Shown piece after piece: positions 1-6,155 of a DNA stretch of 9,301 nucleotides (positions are counted from its first letter, which is position 1; every line of letters starts with the position of its first letter). The notes under the pieces are model-generated. The model did no database searches. It saw nothing but the letters and a program-made list of their open reading frames with translations, and was not told where the DNA came from. This DNA comes from an uncultured Coprococcus sp. (GTDB lineage: Bacteria; Bacillota; Clostridia; Lachnospirales; Lachnospiraceae). The DNA is taken from assembly GCA_900548215.1 (NCBI GenBank), contig URJI01000102.1, positions 1 through 9,301 of the forward strand, read 5' to 3'. A program made the translations under genes and the position numbers.

Positions 1-836
1 ATCCTGCTCAGACACTTTCACCAAAGACAAAGAGAGTTATAGCTGATTACACCAAGAAGCTGGCAAACAGTCTTCACGTAATCGGACTTATAAATATACA
101 GTTCATAGCATACAATGAAGAGGTGTATGTAATAGAGGTAAATCCTCGTTCAAGCCGTACAGTTCCATATATAAGCAAGGTAACAGGTATACCGATTGTA
201 GATCTTGCAACACGTGTTATCACAGGTGAAAAGATCAAGGATATGGGTTACACACCTGGACTTCAGCCGGAGTCAGAGTACTTCGCTATCAAGAAGCCTG
301 TATTCTCATTTGAGAAGATCAGAGGAGCTGAGATAAGCCTTGGACCTGAGATGAAGTCAACAGGAGAGTGCCTTGGTATATCGAAGAACTACAATGAGGC
401 TCTGTACAAGGCATTCCTTGGAGCTGGAATCAATCTTCCAAAGACCAAGAAGATGATCCTCACAGTCAAGGATTCAGATAAGATGGATGCAATAAGTATC
501 GGTAAGAGATTTGCTGCACTCGGATACGAGATATATTCAACAAGAAGTACATGCAGAGTTCTCAATGAGAATGGTGTTCCTGCAAAGCTTATCAACAAGG
601 TTGAGGAGCCATCGCCAAATCTGCTTGACCTGATACTGAGTCATGAGATCGATCTGATAATAGATACCCCATCACAGGGAGTTGATCGAAGCAAGGATGG
701 ATTTATCATCAGACGTCATGCGGTAGAGACGGGCGTTACATGTCTTACAAGTCTTGATACAGCTGACGCGCTGCTTACAAGTCTTGAGACTGCAGATACC
801 ACAAAGCTTTCACTTGTGGATATAAGCGAGATATAG
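1..836 (+). CDS. carB: Carbamoyl-phosphate synthase large subunit, C-terminal part (5' truncated)
   Basis: The reading frame is open from base 3 with no start codon, so the gene begins upstream; 277 residues are visible of a protein that is usually about 1,060-1,075 long. The large subunit makes carbamoyl phosphate from bicarbonate, ATP and ammonia for pyrimidine and arginine synthesis in the cytoplasm. The first visible part is the end of the second ATP-grasp domain, with the family signature EVNPRSSRTVPYISKVTG. From about base 445 the MGS-like allosteric domain follows: a KMILTVKDSDK start, then STRSTCRVLNENG, then LINKVEE, which contains the lysine that in E. coli contacts UMP/IMP. The last residues carry a 10-residue near-duplication (see 744-800). 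The methionine at 123 is internal and not the start, because homology continues upstream of it. The stop TAG is at 834-836. Identity is secure; only the 5' boundary lies outside the window. Confidence 0.96.
   Translation, partial: PAQTLSPKTKRVIADYTKKLANSLHVIGLINIQFIAYNEEVYVIEVNPRSSRTVPYISKVTGIPIVDLATRVITGEKIKDMGYTPGLQPESEYFAIKKPVFSFEKIRGAEISLGPEMKSTGECLGISKNYNEALYKAFLGAGINLPKTKKMILTVKDSDKMDAISIGKRFAALGYEIYSTRSTCRVLNENGVPAKLINKVEEPSPNLLDLILSHEIDLIIDTPSQGVDRSKDGFIIRRHAVETGVTCLTSLDTADALLTSLETADTTKLSLVDISEI
744..800 (+). repeat. Imperfect 30-base tandem repeat at the carB 3' end
   Basis: Bases 744-770 and 774-800 match at 21 of 27 positions, including the first 14 in a row, with a period of 30 bases. 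They encode LTSLDTADAL followed by LTSLETADTT, so the protein ends in two near-copies of a 10-residue block. Because the repeat keeps frame and meaning, it looks like a local coding duplication, not a regulatory element. Confidence 0.7.
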
Positions 837-849
837 AGCTGTTAAATAT

Positions 850-870
850 TGCATTAAGAATGTGAATGCA
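850..870. repeat. Inverted repeat TGCATT-N9-AATGCA downstream of carB
   Basis: A perfect 6-bp inverted repeat with a 9-base spacer starts 14 bases after the carB stop codon. No T-run follows, so it is a poor terminator on its own. It could be a protein site or a small 3'-end hairpin. Its function is unknown. Confidence 0.4.
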
Positions 871-887
871 TCAGTCTTACATGTTAA

Positions 888-904
888 TTCGTGATAATTA
901 CGAA
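888..904. promoter_or_regulatory. 17-bp near-perfect palindrome, operator-like
   Basis: TTCGTGATAATTACGAA reads the same on both strands except at one symmetric pair (G at 893 against T at 899). It lies between the carB stop and the terminator hairpin, about 87 bases upstream of the predicted -35 of the pyrophosphatase gene. The size and symmetry suit a dimeric repressor site, but no binding protein can be named from the sequence. Confidence 0.35.
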
Positions 905-928
905 AAATCATGTGGTTAAAAACATAAA

Positions 929-990
929 AATGGGGCAAAATGATAAACAACGTTAAAAGGGGTTGTCATTTTGCCTCATTCAATTTATTC
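929..990 (+). terminator. Strong hairpin terminator after carB
   Basis: Bases 929-943 pair with 966-980 (15 pairs, one of them G-U). After a 4-base bulge (944-947), 948-951 pair with 962-965, leaving a 10-base loop at 952-961. The downstream arm is followed by the T-rich stretch CAATTTATTCTTG, and the upstream arm is preceded by an A-rich stretch. The element could therefore also stop antisense transcription. It separates carB from the pyrophosphatase gene. The T-run is interrupted, so efficiency is uncertain. Confidence 0.6.
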
Positions 991-1020
991 TTGTTAGCAA
1001 GTAAGATGTATAAATATAAA
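991..1020 (+). promoter_or_regulatory. Predicted sigma-A-type promoter for the pyrophosphatase gene
   Basis: TTGTTA (991-996) is separated by 18 bases from TATAAA (1015-1020). Transcription would begin near 1027, giving a leader of about 19 bases before the ATG at 1046. The ribosome binding site AGAGGTG sits at 1035-1041. The prediction rests only on box similarity and its place right after the terminator. Confidence 0.45.
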
Positions 1021-1045
1021 TAAGTGAAGAAAATAGAGGTGAAAT

Positions 1046-2692
1046 ATGCATAACGTTCCTACAGATGAGGTGTTTGTCATAGGACATAAGAATCCCGATA
1101 CGGATTCTATATGTTCAGCGATTGCGTACGCCAATCTGAAAAATCAGCATGAGAAGAAATATATACCAAAGAGAGCTGGCAATATCAATAAAGAGACACA
1201 ATTTGTTCTGAATTATTTTGGAGTGAAGGGACCTGAACTGGTGAGCAATGTGAATGTTCAGGTTAAGGATATAGCATATAGAATGGTTGATGGTGTGTCG
1301 GGTGATATTACCATGAAGAGAGCGTTTGAGATAATGCAGGATAACGATGCAACGACACTCCCGGTTGTGAGTAGGGGCAAGATAAAAGGAATCATAACTG
1401 TCGGAGATATTGCTGAGGCATATATGCTTGAGAAGGATGATAATTCGCTGTTCATAGCTGGCACAAGGTTCTCACACATAATAGATACTATAAATGGCGA
1501 GCTTGTGTACGGTGATGCTGACGAATATGTTAAGGATGGCAGAGTGATTGTTGGGGCTGCCCAGGTAGATATTCTTGAGAGGCATGTAAAGGAAAATGAC
1601 ATAGTCATAGTGAGTGACAGGGTTGAAGCCCAGCTTGCAGCCATAAACTGCGGAGCAAGCATGCTCATAGTCTGTCTTGTGAACAGCATATCTGATGTTG
1701 TTCTGGAATTTGCAAAGAATAAGGGATGTGCGGTTGTCGTAACACCTGCGGATACTTATGCTGTTGCCAGACTTATCGGGCAGAGCATGCCTATTGGATT
1801 TTTTATGATAAGAGACCGTATCATGACTTTTTATGAAGATGATGATATAGATACTCTTAAGACTACCATGGCAAATACCAGGGTGAGATATTTTCCTGTG
1901 ACGGATGGCTATGGCAATTATAAGGGACTTGTGTCAAGACGTAACTACATTAATGCGAGAAAGAAGCAGCTTATTCTTGTGGATCACAATGAGAGAACCC
2001 AGTCTGTTGATGGTGTAGAGAATGCTGAGATACTGGAGATAATAGATCACCATAGAATAGCAAATATAGAAACTATAAATCCGGTGTATTTCAGGAATCA
2101 GCCTCTTGGCTGTACTGCGACTATCATATACCAGATGTACAAAGAGCAGAATGTGAAGATAGATAAGCCGATAGCCGGTCTTTTGTGCGCGGCAATATTG
2201 TCTGATACGCTGGCGTTCAAGTCCCCAACATGCACATTCGTAGATGAGGCTGCTGCCAGGGAACTTGCAAGGCTTGCAGAGATAGATATATATGAATTTG
2301 CCATGGAGATGTTCGATGCGGGAAGCAATCTCAAGGATAAGACCATGGATGAGATACTTCATCAGGATTTCAAGAAGTTTGATATAGGGGATATGGTAAT
2401 TGCAGTAGGACAGATCAACTCTGTGAATGAAAAAGAAATAGCCCGTATCAAAGCTGATATGACGAAGTACCTTAGCACATATACAGAGCCGGGGTGTGAT
2501 GTTGTTCTTTTTGCAATGACGAATATATTGCAGGAAGGATCTGGCATGATATGTTCGGGTGATGGCGCAGAGAAATTGTGCCATAAGGCATTTGGTGTTG
2601 AGTTTGTAGATGGATATGGTTATCTTCCGGGGGTCGTTTCCAGAAAGAAACAAATAGTTCCCGCTCTTGTCAAGGCTACCCATCAGATATAG
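1046..2692 (+). CDS. ppaC: Manganese-dependent (family II, DHH) inorganic pyrophosphatase with CBS and DRTGG regulatory domains
   Basis: This enzyme hydrolyses cytoplasmic pyrophosphate to phosphate and so pulls biosynthetic reactions forward. The 548-residue protein is a DHH phosphoesterase split by a regulatory insert. Residues 1-65 begin the DHH domain with HKNPDTDS (H14, D18, D20 as metal ligands). About 76-127 is a CBS domain, about 135-245 a DRTGG-type domain, and about 248-306 a second CBS domain. The DHH domain resumes with VDHNE (D313) and IDHH (D334, H335, H336); D387 lies in AAILSDTLAF. The DHHA2 domain ends with the hallmark SRKKQ (532-536). In studied relatives from Clostridium perfringens and Desulfitobacterium the insert makes the enzyme inhibited by AMP/ADP and activated by diadenosine polyphosphates. 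The literal DRTGG string is absent here; DRVEAQ (191-196) occupies that region. AGAGGTG, 4 bases before the ATG, supports the start. Co-transcription with the next gene is likely, as the gap is 12 bases. Confidence 0.95.
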   Translation: MHNVPTDEVFVIGHKNPDTDSICSAIAYANLKNQHEKKYIPKRAGNINKETQFVLNYFGVKGPELVSNVNVQVKDIAYRMVDGVSGDITMKRAFEIMQDNDATTLPVVSRGKIKGIITVGDIAEAYMLEKDDNSLFIAGTRFSHIIDTINGELVYGDADEYVKDGRVIVGAAQVDILERHVKENDIVIVSDRVEAQLAAINCGASMLIVCLVNSISDVVLEFAKNKGCAVVVTPADTYAVARLIGQSMPIGFFMIRDRIMTFYEDDDIDTLKTTMANTRVRYFPVTDGYGNYKGLVSRRNYINARKKQLILVDHNERTQSVDGVENAEILEIIDHHRIANIETINPVYFRNQPLGCTATIIYQMYKEQNVKIDKPIAGLLCAAILSDTLAFKSPTCTFVDEAAARELARLAEIDIYEFAMEMFDAGSNLKDKTMDEILHQDFKKFDIGDMVIAVGQINSVNEKEIARIKADMTKYLSTYTEPGCDVVLFAMTNILQEGSGMICSGDGAEKLCHKAFGVEFVDGYGYLPGVVSRKKQIVPALVKATHQI

Positions 2693-2704
2693 AAGGTGTG
2701 ATGT

Positions 2705-3583
2705 ATGGAGTTATATACTACAAATGCATATATCCGTGATACATTTGGAGAAAAATTATATAAGTTATCACTGAATGCAGGAACCACCTGTCCAAACCGT
2801 GATGGCACGGCTGGTACAGGCGGGTGTATTTTCTGCAGCGCAAGCGGATCAGGAGATTTTTCAGAAGATGCATCGCTTGGAATAGATGAACAGATAGAAG
2901 CTGCGAAGAAGAAGATATCAGACAAGTGCAGATGCAAACGGTATATTGCGTATTTTCAGTCGTTTACGAATACATATGGTGATATACCGCTGCTCAAAAG
3001 AAAATTCATTGCTGCTGCATGCCGGGATGATATAGCTGCTGTGTCAATTGCGTCCAGACCAGATTGCTTTGGTGATGATGTTATAGATATGATAGACGAG
3101 ATCTCCAGGATAAAGCCTGTGTGGATAGAGCTTGGTCTGCAGACCTCAAAAGAGAGTACGGCAAAACTAATAAACAGAGGTTATGAGCTGAGCGTATATG
3201 ATGACACTATGTCTAAACTGAAAAAGCTGGACGTGCACATTATAGTACATATGATAATTGGCCTGCCTGGTGAGACTGTGGATGATATGGTAAACACAGT
3301 CAGATATATAGTAAAAAGCGGAGCTGATGGAATAAAATTACAGCTGCTGCATATTCTTAAAGGTACAGTTCTTGAACAGATGTATTTGAATGGGGATATT
3401 GTCCCGTTATCGTTTGAAGATTATGCTGACATATTGTGCGCATGTCTGAAAGAAATACCTGAAGGTATGGTGGTCCATCGTTTCACTGGCGATGGTCCGA
3501 AGAGTATATTAACTGCTCCTTTGTGGAGTGCAGATAAAAAGAATGTTCTGAACCGTCTGAATAAGATTATAGCTGAACTGTAG
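2705..3583 (+). CDS. Radical SAM protein, YtqA/YhcC family (TIGR01212 type), probable tRNA wobble-uridine modification enzyme
   Basis: A 292-residue cytoplasmic radical SAM enzyme. The cluster-binding cysteines are C29, C41 and C44 in a Cx11CxxC spacing, which this family uses in place of the usual Cx3Cx2C; it lies within CPNRDGTAGTGGCIFC. Other family blocks are YFQSFTNTYGD (82-92), IELGLQTS (140-147), HMIIGLPGET (181-190), KLQLLHILKGT (210-220) and VHRFTGDGPK (256-265). The protein is a little shorter than E. coli YhcC (about 309). As I recall, Bacillus YtqA (MnmL) has been linked to conversion of cmnm5s2U to nm5s2U in tRNA; applying that role here is an inference from family, and no YtqB-like partner lies in the window. 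The ATG at 2705 is preceded by AGAAGGTG at 2691-2698. An ATG at 2701 in another frame meets a stop within 13 codons. Its 3' end faces the minus-strand regulator gene 10 bases away, with no clear terminator between them. Confidence 0.88.
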   Translation: MELYTTNAYIRDTFGEKLYKLSLNAGTTCPNRDGTAGTGGCIFCSASGSGDFSEDASLGIDEQIEAAKKKISDKCRCKRYIAYFQSFTNTYGDIPLLKRKFIAAACRDDIAAVSIASRPDCFGDDVIDMIDEISRIKPVWIELGLQTSKESTAKLINRGYELSVYDDTMSKLKKLDVHIIVHMIIGLPGETVDDMVNTVRYIVKSGADGIKLQLLHILKGTVLEQMYLNGDIVPLSFEDYADILCACLKEIPEGMVVHRFTGDGPKSILTAPLWSADKKNVLNRLNKIIAEL

Positions 3584-3593
3584 CCTTGATATA

Positions 3594-4121
3594 TCAGAAT
3601 CCTGACTCTGCCTGTATTACTGATGTTAGGAATATTTTTAGATTTTTTTTGCCGGCAGGAGACAGACGCTTGCATACTGATAGTATGTTTGCTTCTTCCT
3701 TTTCAAGAGTTTTGCTGTAACTGAAAGCTTTGAAAATATCGTTTATATCTATGTCACTTTTCTTTGCAATATCAATAGAGGTGAGAAGAACAAGGTAATT
3801 TATGTTGATGGTGTAAAGATTTGATATTCTGATAAGACTTATAAGATCTGGTGTCCGTTCACCACATTCGTAGTGTGAATATGCCGATACTGATATTTCA
3901 AGGTTTGCGGCGAGGTCCTGTTGCCTGAGATCCTGACCGGTTCTCAGAGCCTTGAGAGCTGCACCTATTATTGAGTTGTTTTCACTTTGTGTCCCTCGCT
4001 GTTTTTTGTCTCTGAGTTCCTGACCTTGTTTGTTTTTATTTGTATCAAGACTTTCGTGACATTCTGTTTTTTTACGACTTTTCTGTATGTTTTGTTTTTC
4101 ACTTGTTTCCAGATTTTTCAT
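3594..4121 (-). CDS. XRE-family helix-turn-helix transcriptional regulator with a long charged N-terminal extension
   Basis: A 175-residue probable DNA-binding protein. Residues 1-48 are very rich in K, E, Q, N and S with no hydrophobic pattern, so are probably disordered. About 51-112 forms an XRE/Cro-CI type helix-turn-helix: LKALRTGQDLRQQDLAANLE, then SVSAYSHYECGERTPD, which holds the recognition helix and the usual YExGxRxP signature, followed by LISLIRISNLYTININYL. The helical C-terminal part (115-175) has no recognised ligand domain. The start is supported by AAGGAAG (plus-strand 4128-4134) six bases before the ATG. The gene lies 108 bases downstream of a second XRE gene on the same strand, and the two may share a transcript; the A-rich gap shows no convincing promoter or terminator. 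Its target is unknown; its own region or the adjacent thyA promoter are candidates by position. Confidence 0.82.
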   Translation of the reverse strand: MKNLETSEKQNIQKSRKKTECHESLDTNKNKQGQELRDKKQRGTQSENNSIIGAALKALRTGQDLRQQDLAANLEISVSAYSHYECGERTPDLISLIRISNLYTININYLVLLTSIDIAKKSDIDINDIFKAFSYSKTLEKEEANILSVCKRLSPAGKKNLKIFLTSVIQAESGF

Positions 4122-4229
4122 ATTAGACTTCCTTTTTTGATTATGTAGAATAGTTTTGATTTTTTTGCTTTGAAATTTTTTATGGTATCTGATGTGATGT
4201 CTTTTGTTTTTCCTGCAGTATGCAAATTG

Positions 4230-4634
4230 TCATACAAATGCATCTTTGTCACATAGATTTTTGACAAATGCATCGACAAGACGTCTGTCATCTTTGCTCA
4301 ATGAGGCATAATTTGTGATCAGATCTGCAGCATTATCGTTTGATTCAATCGTCGACAGATAGCTGTTTGACTCCATGACCATCTGGTGAGCCATCTCTGC
4401 GTGTTCCTGCATATATCTTGACGATATAGTGTATGCATATAACAGATCATGGTTTAATAGTTCTGATAATTTTATTGTTTGTTCTATATTGGGGATGTTG
4501 CGGCCTTCTTCATAGTTCGCATATCCTGAGCGGGATATGGACAGTGATTCGGCTACTTCTGCCTGTGTGAGACCTGCCTTTTTTCTGAAGTACTTAATGA
4601 GTGCTGGCAGTGGATTTGTAGTGCTGTAATTCAT
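4230..4634 (-). CDS. XRE-family helix-turn-helix transcriptional regulator, divergent from thyA
   Basis: A 134-residue probable repressor. Residues 9-68 are a full XRE helix-turn-helix: LIKYFRKKAGLTQAEVAESL, then SISRSGYANYEEGRNIPN with the conserved YExGRxxP signature, then a hydrophobic helix, EQTIKLSELL. The C-terminal 65 residues are helical and of no recognised family; they end in DAFVKNLCDKDAFV, a short internal repeat. The ATG is preceded by an almost perfect Shine-Dalgarno sequence and a TATAAT box. The gene is transcribed away from thyA from a shared 150-base region with three copies of an AT-rich motif. Such regulators commonly act on their own and the divergent promoter, so control of thyA-folA is plausible but not shown. 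It shares only the general XRE fold with the downstream regulator at 3594-4121, so the pair may be an old duplication or two unrelated arrivals. Confidence 0.85.
   Translation of the reverse strand: MNYSTTNPLPALIKYFRKKAGLTQAEVAESLSISRSGYANYEEGRNIPNIEQTIKLSELLNHDLLYAYTISSRYMQEHAEMAHQMVMESNSYLSTIESNDNAADLITNYASLSKDDRRLVDAFVKNLCDKDAFV
4233..4274 (-). repeat. Short direct repeat at the 3' end of the XRE gene
   Basis: ACAAATGCATC occurs at 4234-4244 and 4264-4274, a period of 30 bases. On the coding strand it encodes DAFV twice, the second copy being the C-terminus. It looks like a small coding duplication. Confidence 0.5.
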
Positions 4635-4637
4635 GTG

Positions 4638-4648
4638 TCACCTCCTTT
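4638..4648 (-). promoter_or_regulatory. Near-consensus ribosome binding site of the divergent XRE gene
   Basis: The minus strand reads AAAGGAGGTGA, complementary to the 16S rRNA tail over its whole core, with GGAGG ending six bases before the ATG at 4634. This fixes the start and predicts strong translation of the transcript, unusual for a regulator that often needs only low levels. Confidence 0.75.
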
Positions 4649-4653
4649 GTGAG

Positions 4654-4682
4654 ATTATAATACAGCAGATAACGTTTCCTGT
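4654..4682 (-). promoter_or_regulatory. Predicted promoter of the divergent XRE gene
   Basis: On the minus strand TATAAT (plus-strand 4654-4659) lies about 20 bases before the start codon, leaving a very short leader that holds the ribosome binding site. At 17-bp spacing the -35 position reads CAGGAA, a poor match. The promoter may therefore be weak or need an activator. Confidence 0.4.
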
Positions 4683-4688
4683 GGGTAT

Positions 4689-4743
4689 GATGTAATAAAA
4701 TTGCTCCTGGATGTAATAATTTTCACATAAGGGAAATTTATTA
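4689..4743. promoter_or_regulatory. Three-copy AT-rich motif (TAATAAWWTT) between the XRE gene and thyA, operator-like
   Basis: GATGTAATAA occurs at 4689-4698 and 4710-4719, exactly 21 bp (two helical turns) apart, each followed by an A/T-only tail (AATT, TTTT). A third copy is inverted: TAATAATTTTC (4714-4724) and GAAATTTATTA (4733-4743) form an 11-bp inverted repeat with one mismatch and an 8-base spacer. This dyad covers the presumed -35 region of thyA. Regular spacing and position suggest binding sites for a dimeric regulator, possibly the adjacent XRE protein. AT-rich sequence makes chance matches easier, so confidence is moderate. Confidence 0.4.
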
Positions 4744-4752
4744 TGTTATAAT
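4722..4752 (+). promoter_or_regulatory. Predicted extended -10 promoter of the thyA-folA operon
   Basis: TATAAT at 4747-4752 is preceded by TG at 4744-4745, an exact extended -10 element. The best -35-like hexamer is TTCACA at 4722-4727, with a long 19-bp spacer, so recognition probably relies on the extended -10. The transcript would start near 4759, leaving a leader of about 26 bases with GGAGG at 4773-4777. Confidence 0.6.
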
Positions 4753-4784
4753 AGACAGAAAATTATACATGCGGAGGAACATCA

Positions 4785-5615
4785 ATGAGTTATGCAGACG
4801 ATCTGTTTATAAATATGTGTAAAGATATTCTTGAGAATGGTTACAGTACGGAGGGGGAGAAAGTACGTCCAAAGTGGGCAGATGGAACTTATGCCTACAC
4901 GATAAAGAAATTTGGAGTTGTCAATCGTTATGATCTGTCAAAGGAGTTTCCGGCTATGACGCTCAGAAAGACATATGTGAAATCTGCGGTAGATGAGCTG
5001 CTCTGGATCTGGCAGAAGAAATCAAATAATGTACACGATCTAAAGAGTCACATATGGGACAGCTGGGCTGATGAGGATGGGTCTATCGGCAAGGCATATG
5101 GATATCAGCTTGGAGTGAAGCATCAGTATAAGGAGGGGATGATGGATCAGGTTGATCGTCTGATATACGATCTGAAAAATAATCCATACAGCAGAAGAAT
5201 GATGACGAATATATATGTTCATCAGGATTTGCATGAGATGAATCTGTATCCGTGTGCGTACAGCATGACATTCAATGTGACAGGAGACCGGCTCAATGCA
5301 ATACTTAACCAGAGATCCCAGGATGTGCTTACAGCGAACAACTGGAACGTAGTACAGTATGCGGTTCTTGTACATATGCTTGCACAGGTGACCGGATTTA
5401 AGCCGGGAGAGCTTGTTCATGTCATTGCAGATGCCCATATATATGACAGACATATACCGCTTGTGAAAGAACTCATCTCAAGACCTGTATATCCGGCACC
5501 GAAGTTTTCTTTGAATCCGGATATAAAGGATTTCTATGATTTTACAGTCGATGATATCACTATAGAAGATTATGTGACCGGTCCCCAGATAAAAGATATA
5601 CCGGTGGCAATTTAA
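4785..5615 (+). CDS. thyA: Thymidylate synthase (ThyA type)
   Basis: This cytoplasmic enzyme methylates dUMP to dTMP with methylenetetrahydrofolate, releasing dihydrofolate. The 276-residue protein matches classical ThyA from end to end. Expected residues are present: SRR (R137, R138) reaching the partner subunit's dUMP phosphate, catalytic C157 in LYPCAYS, RS (177-178) for phosphate, D180, N188 for the pyrimidine ring, and H218/Y220 in ADAHIYDRH for the sugar. The end FYDFTVDDITIEDY is typical of the family, and the overall style resembles Bacillus subtilis ThyA. One block differs from E. coli: the loop FLGLPFN is replaced by LTANNWN (182-188), so the usual glycine is alanine and the proline is lost. 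I believe this is a lineage variant found in other Clostridia, and all catalytic residues remain. GGAGG seven bases before the ATG supports the start. It forms an operon with folA 17 bases downstream. Confidence 0.96.
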   Translation: MSYADDLFINMCKDILENGYSTEGEKVRPKWADGTYAYTIKKFGVVNRYDLSKEFPAMTLRKTYVKSAVDELLWIWQKKSNNVHDLKSHIWDSWADEDGSIGKAYGYQLGVKHQYKEGMMDQVDRLIYDLKNNPYSRRMMTNIYVHQDLHEMNLYPCAYSMTFNVTGDRLNAILNQRSQDVLTANNWNVVQYAVLVHMLAQVTGFKPGELVHVIADAHIYDRHIPLVKELISRPVYPAPKFSLNPDIKDFYDFTVDDITIEDYVTGPQIKDIPVAI

Positions 5616-5632
5616 GACGATTTGGAGGATAT

Positions 5633-6124
5633 ATGAAGTTTATTGCAGCTGTTGATAAAAATTGGGCTATAGGAAATAAGGGAAGATTGCTTGTGAGAAT
5701 ATCTGAGGATCAGAAGAATTTCAGAAATGAGACCATGGGGCATGTGGTTGTTCTTGGAAGAAAAACCCTGGAGGAATTCCCCGGAGGAAGACCGCTGAAA
5801 GGAAGAAAAAATATAATACTAAGTGGCAATCCTGAGTATACCGTGGATGGTGCTGTTGTTGTTCATTCTCTTGATGAGCTTTTTGTTGAACTCAGAAAGT
5901 ATGATTCAGATGATATATATGTTATAGGAGGTCAGACTGTGTATGATGCACTTATACCATATTGTGATACAGGTATAATCACAAAGATAAATGAGGAATT
6001 TGATGCGGATGCATATATTCCAAATCTGGATAAGATCCCTGGATGGGGAGTGGCAGACAGCAGGCCTGGAGATGATCTGTCACAGTATGATTTTACATTT
6101 GTCACATATAAGAAAATGGTTTGA
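5633..6124 (+). CDS. folA: Dihydrofolate reductase
   Basis: This enzyme reduces dihydrofolate to tetrahydrofolate with NADPH, recycling the product of the ThyA reaction encoded just upstream. At 163 residues it has the usual length. Visible family features are WAIGNKG (11-17), the acidic substrate-binding residue D26 placed four residues before F30, T34, the NADPH-binding GRKT (42-45), PGGRPLKGRKNIIL (50-63), and the YVIGG motif (96-100) before QTVYDALIPYCD. The segment that in E. coli and Lactobacillus reads (M/L)PW before the acidic residue is LLV (19-21) here, so the near-invariant Trp is replaced by Val. I recall LLV in other clostridial reductases, so this is probably ancestral to the group and not acquired. 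GGAGG at 5624-5628 lies four bases before the ATG. No clear terminator follows the stop, so some readthrough into the next gene is possible. Confidence 0.95.
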   Translation: MKFIAAVDKNWAIGNKGRLLVRISEDQKNFRNETMGHVVVLGRKTLEEFPGGRPLKGRKNIILSGNPEYTVDGAVVVHSLDELFVELRKYDSDDIYVIGGQTVYDALIPYCDTGIITKINEEFDADAYIPNLDKIPGWGVADSRPGDDLSQYDFTFVTYKKMV

Positions 6125-6146
6125 AGAAGTATAAATAGTGCGATTT

Positions 6147-6155
6147 TGCTATAAT
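6147..6155 (+). promoter_or_regulatory. Possible second upstream extended -10 element
   Basis: TGCTATAAT is an exact extended -10 sequence 23 bases after the folA stop, but no -35-like hexamer lies at a normal distance. If used, it would give a leader of roughly 95 bases to the YbjQ-like gene that includes the downstream TAACAAA/TTTGTTA dyad. It is listed as an alternative only. Confidence 0.25.

Noticed and set aside
1934..2683. 249-codon minus-strand open frame inside the pyrophosphatase gene
   Set aside because: It lies wholly opposite a secure gene, its translation is rich in Ile, Tyr and Cys without any domain, and it has no supported start; it is a shadow frame.
2701..2703. ATG four bases before the radical SAM start
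   Set aside because: Its frame ends at a stop within 13 codons; the ATG at 2705 gives the full family match.
3584..3660. Terminator for the radical SAM gene
   Set aside because: T-runs occur near 3636-3650, but the only upstream pairing (ATCAG with CTGAT) is short with a long loop, and the region is coding for the opposite-strand regulator.
4122..4229. Promoter or terminator between the two XRE genes
   Set aside because: The gap is A-rich on the coding strand and has only a 5-bp dyad (GTATG/CATAC) near the upstream stop; no -35/-10 pair or hairpin with T-run could be supported.
4785..6124. thyA-folA as a mobile resistance or phage cassette
   Set aside because: No integrase, repeats or attachment sites flank it, and codon use matches the neighbouring core genes; the unusual residues are better explained by lineage.
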